NCBI GenBank assembly: GCA_018340805.1
Contig: JACMZG010001870.1
Location: 45,401,394 to 45,465,393 of the forward strand
Direction: 5' to 3'
DNA from: Microvelia longipes
Lineage: Eukaryota; Arthropoda; Insecta; Hemiptera; Veliidae
Length of the DNA: 64,000 nucleotides
The translations under genes were made by a program, and so were the position numbers. The stretch's first letter is position 1. Every line of letters starts with the position of its first letter. The notes beneath the pieces are model-generated. The model saw only the letters and a list, made by a program, of their open reading frames with translations, was not told the DNA's origin and did not search any database. Positions 1 to 13,251 of the stretch are shown here, piece by piece.

Positions 1-700
1 TAAAATGATTATCAAAAGGGAAAAATGGATTTGTTACTGCCGAGTCGACATTGTTAGTAAAACGGTATTCATGTGTCGAACATAAATTTTTAATAGCTCG
101 TAAATAAGACCTCTCCCTTCCCCACTCTCTGCCTTCTAGGATCACAGGAAAAAATGCCATTTATCCTCCTCAAGATTTTAATCCCTCTAAAATGGCAAAA
201 AATAAAGATTTCGGAAAATGAAGAAATAAACAAATTAAAAAGCGGTTTGGTAAAGTTAAAAACAAGCCAAGTGATATTGAATATTGTAGATGCTGATATT
301 GCGTTAAATAATGCAATATTATTCAGCCTGCACTTCTGCAAAAATGGGGAATACAAAACGTGACTCATCATTCATTAGAAGGCAGGGAAGATGGATTTTC
401 AGTTACAAGGAAGCCCACTTCCGCAAGTACCCCTCTGCCCCTTACCTAACCACGTTCAAGGACTTTCAAACGTTTCATAATTTTAGAAAAAAATAAACGA
501 TAAGAAATTGTTAACTTTCCATTTTTATATTTGGCGCTCTTTTTTAGGTACGCTTTGTAAGCTTATCTAGAACGTTCGAAGGATTATTGAACCAATATGG
601 CTAACAAATACTTTTCAGGAAACAATATTGAATAAAATAAAATTTTAATTTCGATATTTTATTATTATTTTTCATCGAAAATTAACATCTTTTTGAAAAG
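1..700. other. AT-rich sequence upstream of the H3.3 promoter
   Basis: I see no gene, tandem repeat or recognisable element here. Short open frames near 90-500 have no family resemblance and overlap on both strands. This is probably intergenic sequence. Confidence 0.5.
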
Positions 701-720
701 CCTAAAAAATCAATTATTTT

Positions 721-860
721 GAGTTACAAACGACCAATCACAAATGGTTTTATTTTATCCAATCAAATGAAAGCGTGGGTTACAAACGGACCAATCAAAA
801 AGACTTTTATTTTAGCCAATGACGTTTCACTAGGTTCGAAAATCCGACCAATCAAATCAT
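721..860 (+). promoter_or_regulatory. H3.3 promoter with five regularly spaced CCAAT boxes
   Basis: Five CCAAT pentamers on the + strand start at 734, 759, 791, 816 and 848. Their spacings are 25, 32, 25 and 32 bases. The surrounding sequence is an imperfect 57-bp tandem repeat (GTTACAAACG..ACCAATCA repeated). CCAAT boxes bound by NF-Y are a known hallmark of animal histone promoters. The position, about 100-150 bases before the probable transcribed first exon of H3.3, fits a proximal promoter. I see no clear TATA box. Confidence 0.7.
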
Positions 861-869
861 TAGTTTAAC

Positions 870-990
870 AGCGTCTTTTCCGAAAAGAGTCACTGTTGTG
901 TCACGTCTGCTTTCCACTGTGCGATTTGATCTCAATTTTTGCGATTTTTATAAGTTTTCTGTGTATTTTTCAAATAATTTTTATTATTTA
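870..990 (+). other. probable non-coding first exon of H3.3
   Basis: A strong splice donor (GTAAGTATTT) lies at 991, and a pyrimidine-rich acceptor ending TTTAG lies at 1337-1341, just upstream of the start codon. This implies a 5'UTR intron at 991-1341, a common arrangement in replication-independent H3.3 genes. The 5' end is a guess from the position of the CCAAT array; only the donor is directly visible. Confidence 0.5.
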
Positions 991-1349
991 GTAAGTATTT
1001 ATAGTTTATTTTATTAGAGTATGTAGTTATTTAGTATTAAAACATTTGTTAAATGGTGAAATTTTGAATTTTATTTGTGTTAGTAACGCTTGTTTGTTTT
1101 GTTTTGATTATAATGGCGGGAATATATTTTTTATTCTTAATTTTTGCTTTATATTAGCTATAACAAGAATTTAAAGTATTTATTAATCAATTTAATAGTT
1201 AACGAACTGATTCACGTAGTATTTAGTTATAATTTATACTTAATTAGTCTCTTCCTTGAATATTAACTTCGACTCGTGTATGATTGACCTTTGTGTTTTC
1301 TCATTTGTTTCTTCTATTAATATGATTATTTTGCTGTTTAGATTGTTGA

Positions 1350-3875
<2,526 letters not shown>

Positions 3876-5944
3876 ATTTCTCAACATCTACAAAATACAT
3901 TTCCTTTTTCTGGCATACCAAAAAGAATCTTGTTTCCATTCTCAAGATATCACACCGAAAAAAAAACTCAATCACTTATTTATTTTGTTCTTTACCACTT
4001 TTCGTGTCTGTTAGTTTCAATTTTCCAATTATTTTACAACAAAAATATATTCCCTTTTATTATTATTCTTGCTTGAAGAACGGTACACTGCCAATTTTGA
4101 TTTTGTTTGTTAGTTTATTTATTAAAAAAATGTACTTTGTTTTTTATTTTTTTTATTCATACAATGAAAAACCACTTTAAAAAATTTAAGTTGTATTTAC
4201 CAAATTTTATTTATTATTTTATCTGGTATTTTAATGAAATTAACAAGTTTCATTCATTTAGGTTTTTTTTATAAAATAAAACAATGTAACAATTTTTAGA
4301 TTTGGTCTATTTAATAATTATTTTTGTTACTCTTTTTCATTCGTTTGATCATTTATTTATTTCTGCTCTACAAGGTGTGTCTTTATAATTTTTTATTGTA
4401 ATTATAACTATTAAGGTAAAAAAATAATAAATAAATGATAACAAATATTATGGACTTTTTTTAAAACAAATATTTTTATAAACAAAAATTTATTTCAACT
4501 TTGTGTACATTTGATATATTTTAGTTTTATTTGGCAAACCTGATATTTAATTTTGATAATAGCTTAATTATATACCTTTTAGGAAATTTTGGGTTAACAT
4601 ATTCCCATTGAGGTTTGACTCTTTAATCTACTTATCTTCTTCAATAACTAACTATATGTGTTAGTAAATGTTAACTAATTTTTTTAATTTGGAAAAGAAA
4701 TCAAAATTTCAGGTTCTTGCTGAATATTCATACTTAGTTCTGGTAACTGCGAAATCTCAAATCATATTCATTGTGTGAGCAGTTTTTGTTTAAATATTTT
4801 TTTTGTGGTTGTAATTATTTAAGTTATTTTTCAGTATTTTTGTAGTAGATTTTCTTATTGGAAAATTTGATTTTTACATTGTGACATATTTTATTTTTGC
4901 ATTTTTTCCTTGAATTCTATTTCTTTTATAGTTTTGTTTATAAGAATTTTTTGAAGAAAGAAATAACAGCTTTAGTTATTGGTTTATTAATATTTTAAAA
5001 TTAGTAACTAAATTTGTTCAAATTTTCATGAATCAACATCCTTCGTAAGGAATAGAATTATTTAGTGTTATCATTATAAAAGGTTTACTTAACTTTTTTT
5101 TAAATATCGTGAATTGGATGAAAAGATTATTATCCATGAGTTGCTCTTGTCCGTGTGTAAAAATAATATTAAGTATCGTGTATTAACTATATTTAATGTT
5201 GATTAGTTATTTTTATAATGTTTTTTTACTTTTTGGTTTTGTACACTTGATAATATAGAGTAACTACAATTTCTATAAGTTTGATATTGTAATTTTTTTA
5301 TATTAAAAAAAATTAAATGAAAAAGTATGGGAATGAATAAGCTTCTAAATTTGTTCAAGGAATGATTCGAATTTAAAAGTCAGCAGGCTCATATAATTTT
5401 TTATGAAGCTTCAACTGTTCTTATCTTATGCTTATTGATTTGAAGTAAAAATTTTTACTGAACAATTATCAAACTTATATTAAAAATGTTAATTCATCAA
5501 CTTTACTTACAGTTTTTACCATCCTTAATTTTGGAAAAGTAAATTTCACAGGATATGGTTTAAAAAAAATTAAAGCAGTTTTTTTTAATTCCGTCACAAA
5601 AACTTTGTAATAATTATTTTGTATTTTCTTTAATTATTATAATATATTATTATATACTTAATTGTATTTTTTAAATTATAAATAAATAGTATGTAGGCTC
5701 ATAAAAATTAAAAAAAAAAACAAAATAGGTTTAAGGATTAATATAAATAAAAAAAATATATAAAAACATTTAAGGATATTTTTTTTTTAAATCCTATTAT
5801 TTATAATATAACTTGAAGAGTTAGTCATCTATTTATACTTGGGATAAAACAAATATTACATTTATAAATAATGAGATATAAACATAATATTCACTTAGAG
5901 TGATGGAAGAGTAGGGCGTGGATAGAGTTCTCAACAAAAGATGC
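3876..5944. other. H3.3 3'UTR and AT-rich intergenic sequence
   Basis: The sequence is very AT-rich with many T and A runs. Candidate polyadenylation hexamers AATAAA lie at 4275-4280 and 4427-4432; I cannot tell which is used. No coding region or clear repeat is visible. The 3'UTR probably ends within the first several hundred bases. Confidence 0.5.
4275..4280 (+). terminator. candidate polyadenylation signal for H3.3
   Basis: This is the first good AATAAA after the stop codon (400 bases downstream). The GT-rich downstream element is weak, so the call rests on the hexamer and position only. Confidence 0.3.
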
Positions 5945-6240
5945 CAAAAAGGCTTTTTAAAATATCCAAAATATATATTGGGTTAAAAAACATCCAACAT
6001 ATTTATTGGGTTAAAAAAACATCCAACATATTTATTGGGTTAAAAAACGTGCAAAATTTTTATGGGGTAAAAAACATCCAACATTGGGTGAAAAAACGTC
6101 CAATATATTTATTGGGTTAAAAAACATTCAAAATATTTATTGGGTGAAAAAACGTCCAAAATATTAATTGGCTGAAAAAACATCCAAAATATATGTTGGG
6201 TTAAAAAATATCCAATATAGTTATTGGGTAATAATATCCT
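5945..6240 (+). repeat. minisatellite, about 29-bp unit, about 11 copies
   Basis: Head-to-tail copies of a unit close to ATTGGGTTAAAAAACATCC plus AAAATATTT, with point changes and length variation between units. It is not coding. Confidence 0.85.
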
Positions 6241-6390
6241 ATGCAGTGTGGGAATATGGTGTTGATGAAGCAATGAGGTTGGCTTGATACAAAATTTTGG
6301 GTGTGGTTAAACATGGAGGACTAACTCTTTGACCCCCCTCTCATTATTTTCCCACGCTTTCAACTGATATTAACCATGTGTCATACTATA
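6240..6390. mobile_element. MITE family M1, copy 1 (left end lost)
   Basis: This copy shares the interior (..AATGAGGTTGGCTTGATAC..) and right terminal repeat (TCAACTGAT..GTGTCATACTATA) with copies at 9250, 10444 and 12861. The left terminal repeat is absent or degraded. Confidence 0.65.
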
Positions 6391-7500
6391 ACAGTTAATC
6401 CGTAAACATGAAGTAAAACATGGTTATTGACTAGTGTTCGGGAGCACTATTCCAAAAAATGTTGAAGAGCTATTTTTCATGGGTCTCCTTAAGGTATTGA
6501 CAAAGTGGGGTGAAGGATAAAAACTTAAGTAAATTTCCTTTTGATATGAATTGAGCAAAAAGGTATTAAAATCGTAAGTAAATAGTAAAGTAATATATAA
6601 ACCAAGTAGGGAAACAAACGGGATTTCTTTCAGACCTGGCATGTAGTTCACATTTTGTCCACCAGGGAGTTGGCTCAAATTTTCCTATAGCTGCGGCTAT
6701 TTTTTTACCCTAGTAAATGTAAACAAACAATTTACGGTACTCAAAATTTTTGTTTTTATTGCATTTATTTGAACAGTTTAGTTTAAAATGTTAATCATTT
6801 GTGTAAGAAATACATTTTGCCACATGCAATAGTGGTTTAAGTCCGAATCATTAAATACTAGCTTTGTCTAAATTACTTAAAACGAGTGGCTAATTAAACT
6901 TTTTTTTCGTGTGCACTACTTAGTATATTTTTGCAAATGATATTTGTTTTTTCTCCTTCAAATATTAATTGTAATTAGTAATTTAACAAATTTAACCTAT
7001 TTTTTTGAATGTAATAAAAGCAATTAAAATTTAAAGGCAATACGCTGTCGTCTGCATTTTTATTTAAATCTTAATAAAAACATGTTATTTACCTTTACTG
7101 TAGTTTCTCTTTTTATTTTAACTAAATTATCAATACAATTATTTAACTGAATTTAATACAAAATCATTAAATTATCACGTACATATTAAAGTAAGAAAAC
7201 ACGATAAAATGTAAAACTCACCTAATGTTATCAGTGTTGCCAATAAAATTAAATAAAAAACCTAAATCCAAAAAGGCGCATGTGCAGTTATTCTAATTTT
7301 AGCTATTTTTTATTTTTGAGCCAGCTATTAGCTAATCGGGCAGGTCTGATTTTTTTTTACATGTGTCAGTATAGGAGTTTCCCTACTTGGTTAATATATT
7401 ACTTTAGTAAATAGGTTAACCGTTACAACCAGGGTGGCGGAGTTTTGTATTTCTTGTTGACCCCGTCTCCTTAATTCTTTAATTAAAATTACCTTAATTT
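6391..7500. other. AT-rich intergenic sequence
   Basis: I see no gene or clearly bounded repeat. Open frames here are short, unsupported and mostly antisense to T-rich tracts. Confidence 0.4.
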
Positions 7501-7509
7501 GTTAGTATC

Positions 7510-8000
7510 TTTTTACTTTTCCTTATTTATACTGTAAGTATATAGGAAAAGTATTTAGTTGCAAAAAAATCAGAAACCGGGATGTTACCAGAATTGTCCG
7601 TTTCAGGACAATTCGGTCCTTAGTGGTATTTACAAAGTTGTCTGAATGTGTTTGTGTATGTTATCATTGTTCCTCCCAGTGTATTTATACTAGAGAGTTG
7701 AAACTTTGTACAAAAATCAGTAAGGTTTAGTTGTGCTATCCAGAAAATAATTTTTTCATGACACCATTGATCCGCAAAAATTAATAAAATGTAGAATAAT
7801 GCTGCTATTGGATTGAGATTTGGCATGCATGTAGCCATGTATAACACTGACATACATGCCAAGATTTTATCTCATTGTCAGCATTATATTAATTTTTATC
7901 GAATGACTTGTTAACTTTTTTTAAAGAATTGGAAAATAAACCAATTTAGTTAAAATTTGGTATAAAAGTATACCTTTACTAAGAACATAAGTACACTTAA
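7510..8000 (+). repeat. interspersed repeat family R1, copy a
   Basis: About 480 bp shared with copies at 20400-21655, 34700-35215, 42045-42185 and 43865-44340. Landmarks in order are AGTATATAGGAAAAGTAT, AAACCGGGATGT, a T/G-rich stretch, a segment ending AGAGAGTTGAAACTTTGTAC, and GTGCTATCCAGAAAATAA. No protein or terminal repeats were seen, so the class is unknown. Confidence 0.75.
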
Positions 8001-9249
8001 GTTTATTAATATTAAACATAAGAATTTCTTATTCTTATTTATAATAAAAATAGCAAATGCCAGGTTGATTCATCAAAAGTCAGTCCACAGACTGCATAGG
8101 AAACCCTCTTTGACACTCCTGCAAAATCCCTTTACAATACAAACCTATTCAAAACACCATCAAAAACATCATTTTTGCAAATCCTGCAAAAAAAAAAAAT
8201 CAAAATACCCAAACCAAAAAATTGGAAATTATCCTTAACCCAAACAAACCCCCTCACACCCCAAAAAATAACCAAATTTAATACCAAAATTAATAAATAA
8301 AATAAAAATAAAGAGGCACAAATCAACCCAAATCAATAATAAAATATGGCTCCGGTTAACACAAAATAAATATTGTATACTTTTGCCAATAAAGAACTTG
8401 TTTAAAAAAAATAATAATAATAAAAATATATTTAATGTTAAACAATTAAAATAAATGTATACAAGGATTCATTATACAAACATATATTATACAAGTTAAT
8501 TATTACTAACTTGTATAATATGTGTGATTTTTTTCTTACCTTAAAGAGTGTTAAGTCGAGGCTAAGTTGGCAAAAAAATTTTGTTGATACTCCTTCTTAT
8601 AATGATAGATTTTTATAATCAAAGACTAACATGGGAGAGGGGGTTCTAAGCCCTGAGTAGCATGTTAGACCCTAAAATTTTTCAATAACTTCTTCTCTTT
8701 CCAGATTAAAAAAATGAGGTGCACCAGAAGCTTACCCCTACAAAGTATTGATACAATTAAGTAATGGTCATCTCAAATTGTACACTTAGGATTTTCGGAT
8801 TTTAACTATAATAGTAAGTTACTCATTGCTAGCTCGGTAGTTTTATGAAGTAAAATGAATATTTAGTGCATCTCATGACTGAAGATTTTTTTTTTATTTT
8901 CAATCAGTTTTTACAAATATTTCTTTTTGAAGCCACTGTTTCTCAACCCCTTTTCTAGATTTCATCAATAAAAATATTGTTTAAACTTAAAATGTTAAGC
9001 ATTATTCATTATATGAATGCCTTTTTCTCAACAAAATTAAAAATACTATAATAATTCCAATAAACGACCAAAATTTGGTAAAAACAAACAATTTATTTAC
9101 AAAAATGATAAAAATTAACAATGAGTATTATGTACAATAAAAATGAATACAGTGAAATAAATGCATGTTGACGTATGCAGTTTTAGCAGAAACCATAGGT
9201 ACATTACAATAAAACAAGCTTGTATTGGAACAATAACTGTAAAAGTGTC
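8001..9249. other. intergenic sequence with a G-poor strip and a hairpin
   Basis: No gene is visible. Bases about 8100-8330 are almost devoid of G on the + strand. A 15-bp-arm inverted repeat (ATATTATACAAGTTA at 8484-8498, mirrored at 8507-8521) is the only other structure. Confidence 0.45.
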
Positions 9250-9427
9250 TATCATATAACACACTGTTATAATAAGTTGACAGCGTGGGTAAATAGTATC
9301 GAGGAACTAATGAGATTGGCCAGATACGAAATTGTGGGTGTGGTCTAACATCAATGGCTAACTTCATTAGCTCCCTCCCATTATTTCCTTACACTATCAA
9401 TTGATTATAACCGAGTGTTATACAATA
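9250..9427. mobile_element. MITE family M1, copy 2
   Basis: The left end TATCATATAACACACTG and right end GTGTTATACAATA are degenerate inverted repeats. The interior carries the shared AATGAGATTGGCCAGATAC segment. Length is 178 bp with no coding capacity. Confidence 0.7.
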
Positions 9428-9639
9428 GCACATAAATAAGAAAAATTAAAAAGGATAAAATACTAGTAAAATTATAACAAACACTTTCTTTTAATAGGAA
9501 GAAATTGTTAGGTGAAACTGTTGAATGACTATTAGCAATGCTTCTTTCTACCTCTTATTCTATGCCTAATCCAATATTAGACATAATAAATACTTATCTT
9601 CACCAAGAAATCTTCCGACAATGCTTGTTGAAATAAAGG

Positions 9640-10230
9640 GTTCCCACCACAAAATAATTTTAACACTAGCATTTGTAATAGGAGGTTTTCACATAGATAT
9701 TTGTATCACTAGAGAGGCCCTACCAGTTAAATTTTGAAAAACATCAAAAAAGTAACCTGTGCAACTTTAATTAATAAAATAATAATTTCATTAACAGATT
9801 TAATAGATAATTTAGAGTACAAAACATGAACAATGTGGGAAAAGCCGACAACAATTGATTTATTAACTTTAGCACTGTATTGGAGGAGGTCACAGCCCTG
9901 AGAGTCCTAAAAAATGTTTCAAGCTCACCAATGTATCGAGATGTGGTCATCCCCTCTAGTAATATATGTCTATGGGGTTTCATAACGAATTTTTATCATT
10001 GGAAAGTGACATTTAAGATATCCTTACAGTAAGAATGAATGGAGTTCATTATAAAACTTTATTGGCAAAGTGCTTTCAACTTATGAGTCTGACTCTCATA
10101 TCTAATAAAAAACAGACTTACTTCACTTCTTCTTTACATCTCAACGGTTTTGCACTGATGATGGCCTCAAGTTAGGTTGAAAGTGCCTTGCCAATAAAAT
10201 TTTATTTTGTGGAGTGACTTCTTTTCTTTC
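9640..10230 (+). mobile_element. retroelement-like repeat family P, with hammerhead-like motif
   Basis: Segments here match regions near 25970-26830 and, inverted, near 50590-50760 (landmarks: CATAGATAT..ACTAGAG and GGAGGAGGTCACA..CCTGAG). Near its end, 10155-10182 reads CTGATGA, a 5-bp stem with 6-base loop, then GAAA: a hammerhead-like core. Such motifs are known at Penelope-like element ends. No reverse transcriptase is present, so the assignment is tentative. Confidence 0.4.
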
Positions 10231-10443
10231 ATTATTTTACATTTAAGAGTTTAATAATTTTGAAATTATTGCAAGGAACTATAATTTAAACCAAAATACG
10301 TAAAATATTGCTCATTTTTGTAAAGCATTACGCTAATAAATAAAGTACTTGTCTAGTTAAAACATCTGAGGGATTTAGAGCTTTGTTAGAAAAATAAGAG
10401 GAACTTAACTAGCTCTATTATCAGTCCAGACAGTCTGTATCGC

Positions 10444-10621
10444 TATAGTATAACACACAGTTATAATCAGTCGACAGATTGGGAATATAATGCAAAGGAG
10501 CCTATGAGATTAGTCCTGAATGTTAAACCACACTCACAATTCCATTTCAGGCCAACCTCATTGGTTCATCAATACTATTTTCCCATGCTGTCAACTGATG
10601 ATAACCGTGTGCTATACTATA
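10444..10621. mobile_element. MITE family M1, copy 3 (best preserved)
   Basis: The element has about 34-bp terminal inverted repeats: TATAGTATAACACACAG at the left, mirrored by CCGTGTGCTATACTATA at the right. It is 178 bp in total, with an interior holding a second short inverted repeat (AATGAGATT-type). TATA at both ends may be the target-site duplication or part of the repeat. Confidence 0.8.
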
Positions 10622-11481
10622 AAATCTCCGAGTAAGTAATTTTTTCAAGAGGGTTATAAACAGCTGGTAACCTGCAATGTAATTATCGTGCTAATACTAA
10701 GAGTAAGCTTTCAAAAAAGCACTAAAGCCTTGTGAGGGAAACATTTCTATTGGTAGAATTCTAATCCTCCACCCTGAATCCCACAGGATTCAGCATTAAA
10801 CGTTCCGTTACTTGATGAGTATTTTTACTGTTTGAACCCTGAATATGTAAAAGAGTTTGTGAGTTCCAAGCAGTACAAATAGTAAAGAACAAATAATAAA
10901 TTCCCAAGATGAAGCACCCACCTGTTGGAAGGTTTGACATAAGATTAAAAGTATCAACAAGCTTCCCTGTACAAAAAATTAACCCATTAAACACATCCCA
11001 GAGACATTATTCTATACATAAATTCACAATTGGCGATTCAAAGAGATAGTCGTAAGGTTGGCAATACCAAATAGAGGGAAAACGAAAGAGTGATAACAAT
11101 ATTTTTATCATAGAATTAGCATGGGAGCCGATAAAAATTCTTCTTTTATTTCTTTATTGTTAGTTAATTTGTGATAAATCAGTTAAACATTAATAGAAAG
11201 ACCATCGGTGCTAAAAAAATATCTAACGCAGAAATAATAAAACCAAAACAGATAATTTAAACAAACATTTTACAAAAAAAGAGTGAATTTAGACACAGGT
11301 TTTCACTAAAGTAACCTTATTGTGAGCCTAATCAGGTTTATCAAATCATTTCCCTTGCAGGCTTTAGACAACTATGATAAGCCCAACTCTTAATATCAGA
11401 ACTTAAGGTTTTGAAAAGATCTCAAGTTACTTATCCTAAGCTAAGTTGCCATCTAAAATAAGTTACAAGCTAAAGAGAGAT
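10622..11481. other. intergenic sequence downstream of the UQCC4-like gene
   Basis: A possible - strand exon at 10919-10761 was considered and not accepted. The rest is AT-rich sequence without recognisable features. The 3'UTR of the UQCC4-like gene should extend into the upper part. Confidence 0.4.
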
Positions 11482-11629
11482 CTAAGCACTATTTTTAACC
11501 TTCCCAAAGAGTCTGAGTTCTTCTTGCTCCAACTCAAACAATCTCTTCTCAATGGCTGCTGTTGGCAAATTGTTCTCTTGGTTGTATCTTAAGCAGGTTA
11601 GCAACTGTGCTTTCTCTAAACCATCAATC
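11482..11629 (-). CDS. UQCC4-like terminal coding exon
   Basis: On the - strand it follows acceptor TTTCTCAG. It reads IDGLEKAQLLTCLRYNQENN and ends FGKVKNSA with stop TAG at 11484-11482. It encodes a leucine/glutamate-rich tail. Confidence 0.72.
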
Positions 11630-13251
11630 CTGAGAAACAAAACAATCAAATTTAATATTATGGTCATTAATGCACCAAGGAAGGAGTAAACAATCCTATT
11701 ATTTCACTGAGTTGGTTTTATTATTTTTCAAAGCATTTAATTCCCAAGACAAAGCCGATTCTTTGGGTCCCTCTCATAATTTATGGGGGTGCTGCCCTCA
11801 AAAAAATATTTTTTTAATGCTCCAAAAAACTTCTTTTGACTTGAAACGGTTTTTGAATCAGTAAAAAGATTTTTTTTGAGTGGATCTCCCTTTAAATTTT
11901 GGGAGGGTAGCCCCCCAAAAAATCCATCAATTTTTATTGCTCCAAACAACTTTTTTTTACCTGAAACGGATTCGGAGCCAATAAAAGTGCATCTTTACTC
12001 CCTCAAAACCAAGATGGAGAGGAAGCAAGAGAACCAGCTACATTTTAGAAAGTTGCAAGAGTCTAGTTTCCAACTATGATGTTTTGACCCAGGTTTAGTG
12101 TAAATGTTTTCCAAGGATCTTGAATAAAGGGGATGGGGCATTGAAGAACATTTCTGACCCCATGGAAGTTGTAAGAGATAAAGAAATAGGAGCAAACTTA
12201 CCTTACCCATGGTTATATTGAAAAAAAGGTGCTAAACACAGGTTATGTAGCAAAGTTGTCGAGTTTGCTTCCCAATTTTTTCTGTGCTTCTCGTGATTGT
12301 TACATTTGTGGTGCTTGTTAAGTCATTTGTGCTTATTTAATTTTAAGTTTTGGACTATACTTTGCCACTTCAGTGAGTGATAATTTAAGCGTGTTTTGTT
12401 ATAACCTTCTCAAGCAATAACTAATGGGAAACCATTGAGAGGTAAGTTTGCCTCTAAAATTTAAGACCTGCGCTGTTATAAGAATTGTAAGCATGCGCAG
12501 TTTGTACCAAGCTTGTGCAGTTGGTTTTTGACAAGTGTTTCGTGTTAAATTCTCTCTATTTTTTGGTTTTTGATGGGGTCACTTGTTTGTATGGCAAATG
12601 GACTTAGTGTGTCACCCTTTATTCAAGATCCTTGATGTTTTCTTGGATTACAACTTGTAATGCGGGTTTAATCTATTTAGTAATTTGTAAAAGCGATACA
12701 TAAAATATCATATGTATTCATTATTTATACAAATTATTATTGGAGGGACTAATTCATTAATTAGATAAATGGACCTTTTAAGTTTACAACCAGGCACGGA
12801 CTAAGGAAAATTATCCCTTAATCAGTCCCCACCACTCATCAGATAAAATATCATGTAAAACATCAGATACCTGGTAAATAAAGTTACACACCGATTGGTA
12901 CCTTAGCACTACTTTCCCACACTGTCAAATGATTTGAACTGTGTGTCATATTATAGTAAAGAGGATTGGTTAGTTAACTAAATAAATAAATTATTAATCT
13001 AAATATCTCACCTATCATATAAAGTAATTGATAAAAGATCATCTATATCACTCTCTTCTCTTAAAATACAGAAATAGATTAGAAAAGCACTTAGAGAAGC
13101 TAAAATAATGTAGGGTTGAAACCAGGGAGAAATGTCTTTCTTATTGAGACCTTCACGAGATAGCGATGCTTTCCATCCAGAGGCTGGAGACTCACTGAAT
13201 TTAACTGGCTTGTCATTCTCAAGGCTAGCATAAGTTCTGGACGATCTTAAT
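11482..13251 (-). CDS. UQCC4/CCSMST1-family mitochondrial protein, 3' two exons (5' exon not found)
   Basis: UQCC4 (C16orf91, CCSMST1 family) is a small inner-membrane assembly factor of respiratory complex III. Exons 13251-13012 and 11629-11482 join in frame (AG|G arginine) into about 128 residues. The order matches the family: an acidic or basic linker, a PVKFSESPASGWKASLSREG segment equivalent to the family's PxxFSxSxAxxW motif, a PWFQPYIILASLSAFLIYFC transmembrane helix preceded by a proline and aromatic residues, then LREESDIDD, matching the family's REES/E-x-D signature. The C-terminal 48 residues form a charged, probably helical tail ending KVKNSA. The first exon, which should give the start codon and mitochondrial presequence, must supply two bases of a split codon; I did not find a convincing candidate. 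The family call is from recalled motifs, not a search. Confidence 0.7.
11764..11990 (+). repeat. two imperfect tandem copies of about 115 bp in the UQCC4-like intron
   Basis: 11764-11875 and 11881-11990 share the order CTCC/TCTC, a TTTAT-GGGGG..CCCC hairpin, TTGCTCCAAA-AACTT, TGAAACGG, then AATAAA/CAGTAAAA. They are about 75 percent alike by eye. Not coding. Confidence 0.6.
12110..12636. mobile_element. candidate MITE in the UQCC4-like intron
   Basis: CAAGGATCTTGAATAAAGG at 12112 is mirrored by CCCTTTATTCAAGATCCTTG at 12615-12634, giving 20-bp inverted ends about 525 bp apart. A related head (CAAGGATCTTAAATAATGAC) recurs at 27747. No transposase. Confidence 0.55.
12861..12957. mobile_element. 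MITE family M1, copy 4 (right part only)
   Basis: It retains CACACTGTCAAATGAT..GTGTGTCATATTATAGT, the right terminal repeat of the family. The left half is diverged or absent. It lies about 55 bases from the UQCC4-like exon donor. Confidence 0.6.
13012..13251 (-). CDS. UQCC4-like internal coding exon with transmembrane helix
   Basis: On the - strand it follows acceptor TTTTAG, begins one base into LRSSRTYASLENDKPVKF, spans the single transmembrane segment and ends LLSITLYD + AG before donor GTGAGATATT. It carries the motif residues that support the family call. The frame stays open upstream of the acceptor but contains no ATG, so it is not the first exon. Confidence 0.72.

Noticed and set aside
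10761..10919. Possible - strand terminal exon (GCFILGIYYLFFTICTAWNS.. ending FRVED) after an acceptor CTTCCAACAG
   Set aside because: All three frames of the stretch are hydrophobic and partly open, no preceding exon or family could be found, and the UQCC4-like gene already ends upstream with a good terminal exon.
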